Assembly (NCBI GenBank): GCA_963790245.1
Contig: CAWBNP010000002.1
Coordinates: 558,001 to 622,000, forward strand
DNA from: JACCVG01 sp963790245
GTDB taxonomy: Bacteria > Actinomycetota > Thermoleophilia > Solirubrobacterales > Thermoleophilaceae
DNA length: 64,000 nt
Reading direction: 5' to 3'
The number at the start of each line of letters is the position of its first letter. Positions within the stretch are counted from its first letter, which is position 1. The notes below the pieces were generated by a model that saw only the letters and a program-made list of their open reading frames with translations, was not told the DNA's origin and did not search any database. Position numbers and translations under genes: made by a program. Shown one piece after another: positions 7,240-15,835 of the stretch.

Positions 7240-8139
7240 TCACACGACACCGTCGACCTGACGCCGCAGGTCGATCGGGAGCGCAAGGTCGGGATCCACC
7301 TCGACCGCGCCCCTGAGCGCAGCACGCACCGCCAGGAAGTCCATCGTCGCCCCCACGTCGTGCACCCGCAGGACCGCGGCGCCGGCGTCGAGGCCCTCGC
7401 CGATCGCCGCGAGGGTTCCCGCCCCGCGCTCGCTCGGCATGCGTCCGGTGAGTGCGCCGATGAAGTCCTTGCGGGAGACGGCGAGCAGGATCGGGTGGTC
7501 GAGATCGGCCAGCTGCGGCAACGCCCTCAGCGCGCTGATCGTCTCGGCCGGTCGCTTGGCGAGGTCGGGACCTGGGTCGATCATCAGCGATCGCTCTCCC
7601 ACCCCGGCTGCGCGGGCGATCTCGATCCGCCCGGCGAGAAACTCGTGTATGTCGGCGACAACGTCGGCGTAGTCCGGGAACGCCTTGTGCTTTGGCTCGG
7701 CGCGGGTGTGGGTGATCACGAGGCCGGCGCCGAAGCTCGCGCAAACCTCCGCCAGTCGGTGGTCGCGCAACCCGCTGACGTCGTTGATGAGCGCCGCACC
7801 GGCGGCCAGGGCCGCTTCGGCGACCGCCGGCTTCCAGGTGTCGACCGAGACCACGATGCCCTCCGCGACGAGCCGCTCGGTTAGGCCGACGACACGCCGC
7901 GTCTCCTCGGTCACCGACACGGGCATGACACCGCTGACGCCCGACTCGCCACCGACATCGATCAGCGCAGCGCCCTCGCCGACGAGCCCCCGTGCCCGCT
8001 CGATCTGGCGCTCGAGGTCACCAACCTCCGCCCCGTCGGAGAACGATTCCGGCGAGGCGTTGACGACGCCCATCACGAGTGCTACTCCCGGCCCGAGCGC
8101 CAACCGGATCCCGCCGGACAGCTCGAGTTCGTGGCTCAT
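7240..8139 (-). CDS. folP: Dihydropteroate synthase
   Basis: 299 aa TIM-barrel enzyme that condenses p-aminobenzoate with hydroxymethyl-dihydropterin pyrophosphate in folate synthesis. Motifs in order: MGVVNASPESFSDG near residue 23, DVGGESG (usually DIGGEST), VSVDTWKP, LINDVSGL, MIDPGPDLAK, LLAVSRKDFIG and VHDVGATMDFL. The DIGGES-T to G change removes the usual Thr-Arg-Pro loop, so pterin/pABA loop 2 is unusual. The ATG overlaps the GlpD stop by 4 bp. Isolation from other folate genes is unremarkable in actinobacteria. Confidence 0.9.
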   Translation of the reverse strand: MSHELELSGGIRLALGPGVALVMGVVNASPESFSDGAEVGDLERQIERARGLVGEGAALIDVGGESGVSGVMPVSVTEETRRVVGLTERLVAEGIVVSVDTWKPAVAEAALAAGAALINDVSGLRDHRLAEVCASFGAGLVITHTRAEPKHKAFPDYADVVADIHEFLAGRIEIARAAGVGERSLMIDPGPDLAKRPAETISALRALPQLADLDHPILLAVSRKDFIGALTGRMPSERGAGTLAAIGEGLDAGAAVLRVHDVGATMDFLAVRAALRGAVEVDPDLALPIDLRRQVDGVV

Positions 8140-9812
8140 CGCGAAGCGGCGCTGCCCGCCGGAGCGAGTCCTTCGGCTTCGGCGGTTTGGTGCCAGTCCT
8201 CGATCGCCGCAGCGAGCGCGGCCTCGTCCCAGCCGAGCTCACGGCCGAGCAACTCTCCGACGGTGGCGACCTCCGGCGAGCCGCGTTCGCTGAGCCTGGG
8301 GCCGTCGAGCAGCCCCAGGCGGGTGCGACGCAACAGCACGTCGGCGATCGTGCACGCCTGCTCGTGACGCGCCGCGATCGCGACCTCGGCGAGCAGGTCC
8401 GGGAGGTCGGGAACGATCCGGCGGGCGAGCGCGGGCTCCGAGCCCGCGATCCGAAGCACCTCGTTGGCGGCATGACCGTAGCGATGGGCCAGCAGAGCAA
8501 GCGACTCCTGATCGACGCCGTCGATCGCCGGGAGGTCGCCGGGCTCGGCCGGCAGTCCGAGCGGGATCTCGCGCGTACGGCAGGGAGCCTCGCGGCCTTC
8601 GCGTTCGACGAGCCGGTCGACGGTCAGCTGCGCCATCGCCCGCCAGGTCGTCAGCTTGCCCCCGGTGATCGTCAGCATTCCCGAGCTCGTCTCGTACAGC
8701 TCCTCCTTACGCGAGATGTCGACCGACTTCTTCGGATCGCCCGTCGAGATCAACGGCCGCACTCCCGCGTAGGCCCCGGTCAGGTCCGCGCGCCCGATCG
8801 TCGAGCCGAAGAACTCGTTGACGGCATTGAGCAGGTAGTCGATGTCCTCTACGTCGGGCGCAACGTGGGTCAGATCGCCGTCGTAATCGCGATCGGTCGT
8901 CCCGACCAGTGTGCGGCCGAGCCACGGCAGGACGAAGATGCTCCGCCCCCCGCCAGCGGGGACAATCACACCGGCGTCGACCGCGAGCGTCGAGCGCGCA
9001 ACCGTCAGGTGGGTGCCGCGGCTCGGGCGGATGACGGGTACCTCGGCCTCCTCGTGGAGCTCGGAGGGACGCAGCTGGTCGGCCCAGACCCCGGTCGCAT
9101 TGACGACCGTCTCAGCGCGCAGGTCGAAGTCGCCGCCGCCGAGCTCATCGCGGACCCGCACGCCGGCGGCGCGTCCGCCCTCCTCGATCAGCTCGCTGAC
9201 CGAGCAGCGGTTAGCGCAGATCGCGCCGAACCGCTCGGCCTCACCGAGCACGGTCAGGACCAGGCGCGCGTCATCGGTCTGACAGTCGTAGAAGAGATAG
9301 GACGAACTCGGCGCGCGATCGGCCAGCGCCGGAATCATCTCGATCGTCTCGGCTCCGTTGACGACCCGATGGCGGTCGGGGCTCCACTCCTCAGCCACCG
9401 AGCCTCGCGCCCGCCGGCCTCGGCCGCGACGGAGCCGGTCGGAGGCCATCACGTCATACATGTTCAAGCCGACGCCGGTCAGCCGATCGCGCCTGCCCTC
9501 GAAGAATGGAACGAGCAGCGGCAGCGGCCGGACGAGGTGGGGCGCGAGCTCGACCATCAACCCGCGCTCCACGAGCGCCTCGCGGACCATCCCCAGGTCG
9601 AAGTTCTGCAGGTAACGCAGCCCGCCGTGGACGAGCTTCGACGAGCGGCTCGAGGTCCCGCAGGCGAAGTCTCCGCGTTCCACCAGAGCCACGCTGTAGC
9701 CACGCGACGCGGCGTCGAGCGCCACGCCCGCCCCGGTGATCCCGCCACCGACGACGACGACGTCGTAAGGCCCGGCCGACAGCTCGGCGAGCGCCCGCGC
9801 GCGCTCGATCAC
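8136..9812 (-). CDS. glpD: Aerobic glycerol-3-phosphate dehydrogenase (FAD)
   Basis: 558 aa starting at the GTG at 9812, which overlaps the nitroreductase stop (GTGA); the frame is open further upstream but only as a shadow of that gene. The Rossmann FAD motif GGGITG is at residues 22-27, followed by the family signatures GTSSRSSKLVHGGLRYL and the C-terminal alpha-helical domain (AIDGVDQESLALLAHRYGHAA). It oxidises glycerol 3-phosphate to dihydroxyacetone phosphate and passes electrons to quinone at the inner face of the membrane. No glpF or glpK is next to it. It lies in the run downstream of the B12 transporter. Confidence 0.93.
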   Translation of the reverse strand: MIERARALAELSAGPYDVVVVGGGITGAGVALDAASRGYSVALVERGDFACGTSSRSSKLVHGGLRYLQNFDLGMVREALVERGLMVELAPHLVRPLPLLVPFFEGRRDRLTGVGLNMYDVMASDRLRRGRGRRARGSVAEEWSPDRHRVVNGAETIEMIPALADRAPSSSYLFYDCQTDDARLVLTVLGEAERFGAICANRCSVSELIEEGGRAAGVRVRDELGGGDFDLRAETVVNATGVWADQLRPSELHEEAEVPVIRPSRGTHLTVARSTLAVDAGVIVPAGGGRSIFVLPWLGRTLVGTTDRDYDGDLTHVAPDVEDIDYLLNAVNEFFGSTIGRADLTGAYAGVRPLISTGDPKKSVDISRKEELYETSSGMLTITGGKLTTWRAMAQLTVDRLVEREGREAPCRTREIPLGLPAEPGDLPAIDGVDQESLALLAHRYGHAANEVLRIAGSEPALARRIVPDLPDLLAEVAIAARHEQACTIADVLLRRTRLGLLDGPRLSERGSPEVATVGELLGRELGWDEAALAAAIEDWHQTAEAEGLAPAGSAASR

Positions 9813-10318
9813 GGGAGCCAGCTCACGTAGTCGCCGACCGCCAGCCGCTCGGGCGCCTCGCGCGACTGGCGCATCGCTCCGAGGTGCAACAGGCCGACGA
9901 ACCGCTCGCCCGATTCCATCCCGGCGGCCTCGCACCCGGCTTCGGTGCGCAGGAAGCCCGGCGTTCGCCAGTATCCCGCAAGGCCACGGTCGTGCGCCGC
10001 CAGCAGGACGATGTAGGCGGCACACGCCGTCGCGCAGAGGTCCTCCTCCGCCGCGACCGGGTCCTCGTTGACCAGGCAGGAGACGACGATCAGGGTGGGC
10101 GCCCGGTCGAGCTTGGCGGCCGCTTCGGCCCCCGCCGCGGCCTTCAGCGCAGCGAGCGTCTGAGGGCCGATGACCCGCAACCGCCACGGGTTCGTCAGGT
10201 GGTGGTTGGGCGCCCAGCGAGCGAGCTCGAGCAACTCCCCGAGCAGCTCCCGGTCGACGGGATCGGGGCCATAGACCTTGTGGGTACGGCGGGAGCGGAT
10301 GGCCGACTCGACGTCCAC
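9809..10318 (-). CDS. Nitroreductase-family FMN oxidoreductase
   Basis: 169 aa from a GTG at 10318. The N-terminal AIRSRRTHKVYGPDPV and ARWAPNHHLTNPWRLRVIG match the FMN-phosphate binding loop and dimer fold of nitroreductases. The substrate cannot be deduced; the family includes quinone and nitro-compound reductases, dehalogenases and BluB. BluB, the DMB synthase for B12, would fit the riboswitch context, but the sequence is shorter and looks like the YdjA-type group, so that is not claimed. It follows the ECF gene by 23 nt and overlaps GlpD by 4 bp. Confidence 0.8.
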   Translation of the reverse strand: MDVESAIRSRRTHKVYGPDPVDRELLGELLELARWAPNHHLTNPWRLRVIGPQTLAALKAAAGAEAAAKLDRAPTLIVVSCLVNEDPVAAEEDLCATACAAYIVLLAAHDRGLAGYWRTPGFLRTEAGCEAAGMESGERFVGLLHLGAMRQSREAPERLAVGDYVSWLP

Positions 10319-10341
10319 GTTTCCCGCTTCCGGGACGGCGT

Positions 10342-12381
10342 TCAGCGCTCGGCCGAGGCGATCGCGGCACTCGCGCCGCTGACGGCCGCCGCGCCCGCGG
10401 CTCCGCTCGCCGCGGCGCCGGCCTCGATCAGTTTGCCCGAGGGCGGCAGCTCGGCGGCCGCCGGAGCACCCTTGTCACCGGCGCGACCACCGGAATCACT
10501 GGCCACCGCGGCGGCGGTCTCGGCTGCGCTTCCGGCGCTCTCGAGCATCGACGGCTCGGTCGGCTCGGGCTGAATTCCCCCGAAACTGAAGCCCGGCGGG
10601 ATCGCTTCGGTCTGACCCGGGGGCGCGGGAGCCTCGGGCGTCTTCTCCGGCTTCGATGGCTTGGGGATCTTGGAGGCCTTGAAGTCGGCTCCGGGTGTGT
10701 TCACGTCTGGGGTATCGAAGGACGGCGTATCCGTCTTGGCGTCATCCCGCTCGGCCTCCTCGAGCAGCCGCTCCTGCTCCTTGAGCGCGTCCTCGGCCTC
10801 CTTGTCGCTGATCGGCGCCGTAAGGCCGGCAATCGGGAATGCCGCCTGCTTCAGCGCCAGCACCGCCTGGGCGGTGACCCAGACCGGCGTCTGATTGCTG
10901 GAGCGCGAATAGCGGATCGACCCGTCCTTGTTCTGCAGATCCTCGAGGTACTCGAGCGGATCCTCGCCGCGGCCGAACCCGTCCACGGTCTCGCCGCTCG
11001 CCGCCAACCCCTGCACCGCGAACGCCGTCGATTGAGCGTTCGACGCGTCGTCGGCGCGCTGACCGAAGCCACCGTCTCGGTTCTGCGCCTTGCGCAGGAA
11101 GGCCACGGCGTCGTCTTCCAGACGCTTGTCGTCCTCACCTGAGGCTTCGATCGCCTGCAGCACCGCGCCGGTCACATCGACGTCGCTCTCGCCGCCCTCC
11201 TCGCGAAAGGAGAAGCCGCCGTCCTCGTTCTGCTGGTCCGCGATCCAGTGGGCGGAGGCCTTGGTCCCCTTGTTCTCGCCGACGGCCTTCTGGGCGAGGA
11301 TGCCGAAGGCCGTCTGGTTGACGAGCCCGGCGTAGGAGCCATCGTTGCGGCGGTCGCCCAGCAGCGCCTTGATCACGTTGACGCCGCCGAAGTCCTTCTC
11401 GTCGAGCCCGGACGCGCCGATCACGAGCAGCGTGCGCTCGAGGTCGGCGGTCTGCGCGCTGCGCTTGAGCTTGTCCTCGAGGTAGTCGGTGGCCGACTTG
11501 CCGGACGGCGCGATGCTGGCCGGATTGGTGCCGTTGCTCGCGATCGCGAGGGCGGCCCAGCCGGTGAACAACTCGTTGGAGCGGTCGCCGTCGTCGTCAC
11601 CGAAGCCGCCGTCCTTGTTCTGGGCCTCGACCAGGAAGGTGATCGCGTCGGCCACCGGGTCGCCCGTGTCTCCGCGCGCATCGTCCTTCTTCGCGATCCC
11701 GCCGGAGGGCGCGATCAGAGCCGCCACGAGTGCGAGCGGGACCACAGAGCCCGCGGCAACACGTGGCGCGCGCTCGTCCCAGTGGACGTCGAAGCGGGCA
11801 CGGATGCGTCGTAACGAGCGAATCAAAGTGGGTCCGATCAGTAGTGCGAAGAAGACGTTTCCCAGCGCGTGGGCCAAGTTATACGGCAACGATGAGCCCG
11901 CGATAAGGAAGTATGACGCGAGCGACTGCTCCGCGGCGAAGGTCCATTGGTAGACGTCCATGATCGCCCCGAAGGCCAGTCCCGCGGCCCCGCAGACGAG
12001 CGCGAGCTCGAGCCGTTTGGGGTCACGGCCGCGGAGCGAGCGGGCGAAGGCCGCGCCGGCGATGCCGACCCCTCCCCAGGCCGCCATCTGCCACGGGGTC
12101 CACGGACCCTGGACGAAAAAGATGTTCGACACCAGCGCGCTGATCGAACCGACCGCGAACCCGGGTGCGGGGCCGAGCGCGAAGCCCGCGATCAGGACGA
12201 TGTCGGAGGTCGGCTTGACGTTGGGCAGTGGCGCGAAGGCGATCCGGCCGATCACCGCCAGCGCCGCCAGGGCCGCGACGACGGCGACGATCCGGGCGGG
12301 CGGGCGGGTCCGCTCGTACCAGGCGAACCCGGCCGCCAGACCGATCCCAAGGAGAACGAGCGCCGGCAGCTCCCAGCTCAT
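10342..12381 (-). CDS. ECF transporter S component fused to an extracellular prenyltransferase-like alpha/alpha toroid
   Basis: 679 aa from the ATG at 12381, which overlaps the ATPase stop (ATGA); codons upstream are shadow. Residues 1-195 are a multi-pass S component (NVKPTSDIVLIAGFALG, then several membrane helices). A further hydrophobic segment at about 207-227 leads to residues 243-520, with four or five repeats of the type QNKDGGFG, QNEDGGFS, QNRDGGFG, QNKDGS, as in prenyltransferase, squalene cyclase and transcobalamin alpha barrels. Residues 525-550 are a short coiled coil, then a Pro/Ala-rich tail. The toroid should face outward and pass ligand to the S component. The operon has a B12 riboswitch, so the ligand is probably a corrinoid; specificity is inferred. 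Confidence 0.85.
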   Translation of the reverse strand: MSWELPALVLLGIGLAAGFAWYERTRPPARIVAVVAALAALAVIGRIAFAPLPNVKPTSDIVLIAGFALGPAPGFAVGSISALVSNIFFVQGPWTPWQMAAWGGVGIAGAAFARSLRGRDPKRLELALVCGAAGLAFGAIMDVYQWTFAAEQSLASYFLIAGSSLPYNLAHALGNVFFALLIGPTLIRSLRRIRARFDVHWDERAPRVAAGSVVPLALVAALIAPSGGIAKKDDARGDTGDPVADAITFLVEAQNKDGGFGDDDGDRSNELFTGWAALAIASNGTNPASIAPSGKSATDYLEDKLKRSAQTADLERTLLVIGASGLDEKDFGGVNVIKALLGDRRNDGSYAGLVNQTAFGILAQKAVGENKGTKASAHWIADQQNEDGGFSFREEGGESDVDVTGAVLQAIEASGEDDKRLEDDAVAFLRKAQNRDGGFGQRADDASNAQSTAFAVQGLAASGETVDGFGRGEDPLEYLEDLQNKDGSIRYSRSSNQTPVWVTAQAVLALKQAAFPIAGLTAPISDKEAEDALKEQERLLEEAERDDAKTDTPSFDTPDVNTPGADFKASKIPKPSKPEKTPEAPAPPGQTEAIPPGFSFGGIQPEPTEPSMLESAGSAAETAAAVASDSGGRAGDKGAPAAAELPPSGKLIEAGAAASGAAGAAAVSGASAAIASAER

Positions 12382-14003
12382 CCGGGCGCGAGACTCCGGC
12401 CGACGAGCAGCCGCTCGAGAATCGGCGCGCCCGCCTCGGGAGTCAGCGCCTCCCCGCGGCCGCCCAGGCAACGCGCGACTTCGGGGGCGAAGTGCCAGCC
12501 TCCGCCGAGGACCGAACCTGCCGGGCCGTCGGCGATCACGATCGCCTGGCCCATCAGGACGACGCGGTCCGCGAAGTCGGCGGCGAACGCCGTGTCGTGG
12601 GTGGCGACCAGCACCGCCGACCCGCGCTCGGCGAGCCGCTGCAGACGCTCGCCGAGCAGCCGCTTGCGGCGCGCGTCCATGCCGCGAGTCGGCTCGTCGA
12701 GCAACGTCACCGCGGGAACGGACCCCGCCAGGACGATCTCCAGCGCCAGCCGCTGGCGCTCGCCTCCAGATAGATCGGCGGGGTTGGCATCGGCGCGCCC
12801 AGCCAGTCCGGCCTCCACCAGCGCGCGCTCGTCGACCTCGTCTCCGGCTCGCTCGCGCACCAGATAGTCGCCCGGAGTCTGCATCAGCAGGGCCACGCGC
12901 CCGTCCGTCTGCACCGTCCCCCTCGTCGGGCTGACGAGGCCGTTGATGTGGCGCAGCAGCGTGCTCTTGCCGGCGCCGTTGCGCCCCATCAGCGCGACTC
13001 GCTCACCCGGCTCCAGCTCCAGTTCGATCGAGCGCAGGACGACGGGGCCCTCGTCGAGCTCGCACCAAAGACCACGAACGCTGAGCGCCGCCGCCGGGGA
13101 GCCCGCGGACCGTCGCCAACGGCGAGCCCGTCGGGCGACCGTCGTGGCGGCCTGAGCTGACGCCGGCCCGCCGATCGCGGCCGGATCGAGCGCCGCACGG
13201 GCCTGCTTGACCGACGTGGGCAGCGGCTCGGCCCCGGCCAGCGCGAACATCCGTGCGAGCGGCGTCACGAACGACTCGCGCCCGCCATCGACAGCCCAGC
13301 GCAGGAACTCCGGCGGCGCGCCATCGCAGACGATCCGGCCCGTCTCGAGCGCGAGCACCCGATCAGCTGCCCCGAGACACCGCTCGAGCCTGTGCTCGGC
13401 GAGCAGAATCGTGGTCCCCCACTCCTCGTTGAGCCGACGCAGCAGCCAGATCAGCTCGTCGCCCGCGACCGGGTCGAGCTGGGCGGTCGGCTCGTCGAGC
13501 AACAGCAGCCGCGGACGGTGCGCGAGCGCGCCGGCGAGCGCGACCCGCTGGAGCTCTCCCCCCGACAGCGTCTCGGTCCGCCGGTCGAGCAGGCCCTCGA
13601 TCCCGAGCGCCAGCGCGGTCTCCTCGACCGCGCGCCCGACCGCCTCAGGCGGCTCACCGCGGTGCTCGAGCGTCAGTCCGATCTCCGCTCGAACGCCGCT
13701 CATGACGACCTGGGTTTCCGGGTCCTGGAAGACCGACCCGCAGACCCGCGCGAGCTCGCCGGGACCGGATTCCCGAACGCTCATCCCGTCGACTCGCAGG
13801 TCGCCGGAAGCCGTCCCTCCATAGAAGTGGGGCACCAGGCCGGCGACTGCCCGCAGCAGGCTCGACTTGCCCGATCCCGACTCCCCGGCGAGCAGCACGA
13901 ACGATCCCGCCTCGATCTCGAGCGTGATGTCCCCGAGCGCCGGGTGGTCGAGCTCGGGGTAGGTGTAGGAGAACTCCTCCGCGAGCACGAGCGGATCAGG
14001 CAC
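12378..14003 (-). CDS. ECF transporter energy-coupling ATPase, two ABC domains in one chain (EcfA1-EcfA2)
   Basis: 541 aa. First ABC domain: Walker A GESGSGKSS (40-48), Q loop VFQDPETQ, signature LSGGE (146-150), Walker B LLLLDEPT. Second: Walker A GRNGAGKST (340-348), signature LSGGE (411-415), Walker B VTLLDEPTRGMD. Both sites look intact. The linker (about 240-305) is Ala/Arg-rich. The fused pair powers toppling of the S component through EcfT. It overlaps EcfT by 8 bp upstream and the S-toroid gene by 4 bp downstream, so the stoichiometry is likely set by coupling. Confidence 0.93.
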   Translation of the reverse strand: MPDPLVLAEEFSYTYPELDHPALGDITLEIEAGSFVLLAGESGSGKSSLLRAVAGLVPHFYGGTASGDLRVDGMSVRESGPGELARVCGSVFQDPETQVVMSGVRAEIGLTLEHRGEPPEAVGRAVEETALALGIEGLLDRRTETLSGGELQRVALAGALAHRPRLLLLDEPTAQLDPVAGDELIWLLRRLNEEWGTTILLAEHRLERCLGAADRVLALETGRIVCDGAPPEFLRWAVDGGRESFVTPLARMFALAGAEPLPTSVKQARAALDPAAIGGPASAQAATTVARRARRWRRSAGSPAAALSVRGLWCELDEGPVVLRSIELELEPGERVALMGRNGAGKSTLLRHINGLVSPTRGTVQTDGRVALLMQTPGDYLVRERAGDEVDERALVEAGLAGRADANPADLSGGERQRLALEIVLAGSVPAVTLLDEPTRGMDARRKRLLGERLQRLAERGSAVLVATHDTAFAADFADRVVLMGQAIVIADGPAGSVLGGGWHFAPEVARCLGGRGEALTPEAGAPILERLLVGRSLAPG

Positions 14004-14877
14004 GGGCGGTCCCCAGTCGGGCGCCCGGCACGGCGAACGGCATCAGGGTCGCGCAGAGAAGCAGGGCACCGAGCGCCCACTCCGCCGTCCCGGCGACGAT
14101 CTCCAGTCGCGGGTAGGCGACGACCTCTCCGGCGCCCGCGATCGCGGCGGCCAGCAAGGCGACAACCATCACGGCGGCCGAAGACGCGGCGGCGAGATCG
14201 TGCCGCGACCACGCCCGGGGGGAGCTGATCGGTCGGCGGGCAGACGAGTAACCCCGCACCTCGAGCGCGGCCGCCGTGTCGAGCGCGCGGTCGAGCGAAC
14301 CGGCGAGCGCGGCCCGCGCCACGGCGCGCCGGGTCGGCGGCGCGGGGCGGCAACGGGCCGCGTCGGCCCGACGTCGCGCGTCGCGGGCGAGCAGCGGGAC
14401 CATGCGCGTCGCAAGGGCGGCCGTGAGCGCCGAGCGGTAGGAGAAGCGGCGCAGAAGCCGGAGCATCTCGTCCGGGTCGACGCAGGCCGAATAGAGGGCG
14501 AACGCGAGCATCGTGACGAGCACCCGGACACCGGCCAGCAACCCCGCGAGAAATGCCTCGAGCGTGATGTCGATGGTGAAGCCGAACAACGACCAGCCGC
14601 GCACGAGGACGGTCGCCCCCTCCTGGTAAACGAGCGGGTTGACGATCGCGACCAGCAGGGCGAGCGGAACGGCGAGCATCGCGGCACGCCCCAGTTCGGC
14701 GCCGACGCCGGCGGCGAGCCCCGCGATCGCGATCGCCAGCAACCCGGCGCCCAGGATGAGAGGGCTGTCGAACAGCAGGCCCGTGAGCGCCAGCGCGGTG
14801 CAGAATGACGTGGTCGCGCCGGCGCGCGCCGAGTGCAACGGGCTCGGGCGGAAGCGATAGCTGGGAATCGGGATCAT
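13996..14877 (-). CDS. ecfT: ECF transporter transmembrane component EcfT
   Basis: 293 aa with N-terminal membrane helices, a long cytoplasmic coupling region and two C-terminal helices. The two coupling-helix motifs that dock into the ATPases appear as LLARDARRRADA (162-173) and ALEVRGY (204-210), equivalents of the Ala-Arg-Gly signatures of EcfT/CbiQ. It links the EcfA dimer to the S component. The ATG follows the TAG of the DUF4430 lipoprotein gene by 3 nt and the end overlaps the ATPase, so it is part of the riboswitch-led transcript. Confidence 0.9.
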   Translation of the reverse strand: MIPIPSYRFRPSPLHSARAGATTSFCTALALTGLLFDSPLILGAGLLAIAIAGLAAGVGAELGRAAMLAVPLALLVAIVNPLVYQEGATVLVRGWSLFGFTIDITLEAFLAGLLAGVRVLVTMLAFALYSACVDPDEMLRLLRRFSYRSALTAALATRMVPLLARDARRRADAARCRPAPPTRRAVARAALAGSLDRALDTAAALEVRGYSSARRPISSPRAWSRHDLAAASSAAVMVVALLAAAIAGAGEVVAYPRLEIVAGTAEWALGALLLCATLMPFAVPGARLGTARA

Positions 14878-14880
14878 CGC

Positions 14881-15816
14881 CTAGGGCCGGGTCGAACTCG
14901 GGACAACGGGGAGCCTGGTGACTTGCCCGTCAGCTTCGATCGCGACCGCGAAGGCGTCGCGCAGAGTCTCGGCGTCGAGGGCCCGGGCCGCGGCCTCGAC
15001 CCCGGCCACATCGACCCCGGTCACGAACCAGGTCGGAGCAAGGCCGGTCGGGACGGTCGCGGCGATCAGGCCGGATCCCGCGCCGAGCTTCGCGCTGGGC
15101 TCTCCAGCAACGTCGAGCAGTTCGATGTCAGTCGGGCCCGGAATCGCGAACACCCCGCTGGACCTCGGCCCTTCGGCAAGCGCCGCCGCGGCTCGCAGCT
15201 CCCGAAGCTCGGACCACGGCCCGACGATCACCCTCAGCAGCTCCTCGCCGCCGCCGGCGCCAAGCGCCGCCCCGGGGGCCGGAGCGCCGCCGGCCTCGAG
15301 CGAGCCCTTGACCGCGTCGCAGGCGGCCCCTTCGGGATCTGCGCATTCGACCCGGATCGGCAGCCGGTCCCCTCCGAAGCCGTGCACGAACGGCTCCGGG
15401 AAGGCGCCGACGATCGCCGGAATGGTCATCGTCGCCCGCCAGTCGCGGTAGTCCCATTGGACGACGTCGCCGGGTGCCAGCCGCTGCTCGGCCGCCCCGG
15501 TGGAGCCCTCGGCGCCGTTGACCCAGAAGAACCAGTCGAGGTTTCCGCCCGAGCCGCCGCCCTCCAACTCGTCGATCGCCTGGACGAACCGTCCGCCGTA
15601 CTCGGTTTCGACCTCGGCGCTGGAGCGGAGCAGGCTCATCGCCGTATCCCGCTCGGCGATCGCGTCGAGCTCGGCTGTGCCCAGCTCGCGCTGGCCGAAG
15701 TCGCGCGTGATCGAAAGACGGGCGCCGTCGCCCTCCCGAACCTCGCCGGGGCCGAGCCCGCACGCGGCGAGCATGCAGATGGCCCCGGCGAGCGGGAGGG
15801 CGAGCAGCCGCCTCAT
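14881..15816 (-). CDS. DUF4430-domain lipoprotein (transcobalamin beta-domain-like)
   Basis: 311 aa from the ATG at 15816, 19 nt after the previous stop; the longer frame upstream is arginine-rich shadow. Signal peptide with lipobox MLAAC, lipidated Cys19. Residues about 34-128 are a DUF4430 domain: ITRDFGQREL, TAMSLLRSSAEVETEYGG, DWFFWVNGAEG, LAPGDVVQWDYRDW. DUF4430 is the beta domain that covers the ligand in transcobalamin and intrinsic factor. The remaining 180 residues (from about 130) form a domain I do not recognise, with a GGAPAPGAALGAGGG linker. Likely role: surface-bound capture of the ligand for the ECF transporter encoded next to it. Confidence 0.85.
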   Translation of the reverse strand: MRRLLALPLAGAICMLAACGLGPGEVREGDGARLSITRDFGQRELGTAELDAIAERDTAMSLLRSSAEVETEYGGRFVQAIDELEGGGSGGNLDWFFWVNGAEGSTGAAEQRLAPGDVVQWDYRDWRATMTIPAIVGAFPEPFVHGFGGDRLPIRVECADPEGAACDAVKGSLEAGGAPAPGAALGAGGGEELLRVIVGPWSELRELRAAAALAEGPRSSGVFAIPGPTDIELLDVAGEPSAKLGAGSGLIAATVPTGLAPTWFVTGVDVAGVEAAARALDAETLRDAFAVAIEADGQVTRLPVVPSSTRP

Positions 15817-15835
15817 CGAATCAACGCCGACCCGC

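Noticed and set aside
9809..10318. Nitroreductase as BluB (DMB synthase) because of the B12 riboswitch upstream
   Set aside because: Sequence and length look like general YdjA-type nitroreductases; BluB signatures are not seen.
8136..10370. A single 744-aa fusion of an N-terminal region with GlpD
   Set aside because: The extra N-terminal part is the other-frame reading of the nitroreductase gene; GlpD starts at the overlapping GTG at 9812.
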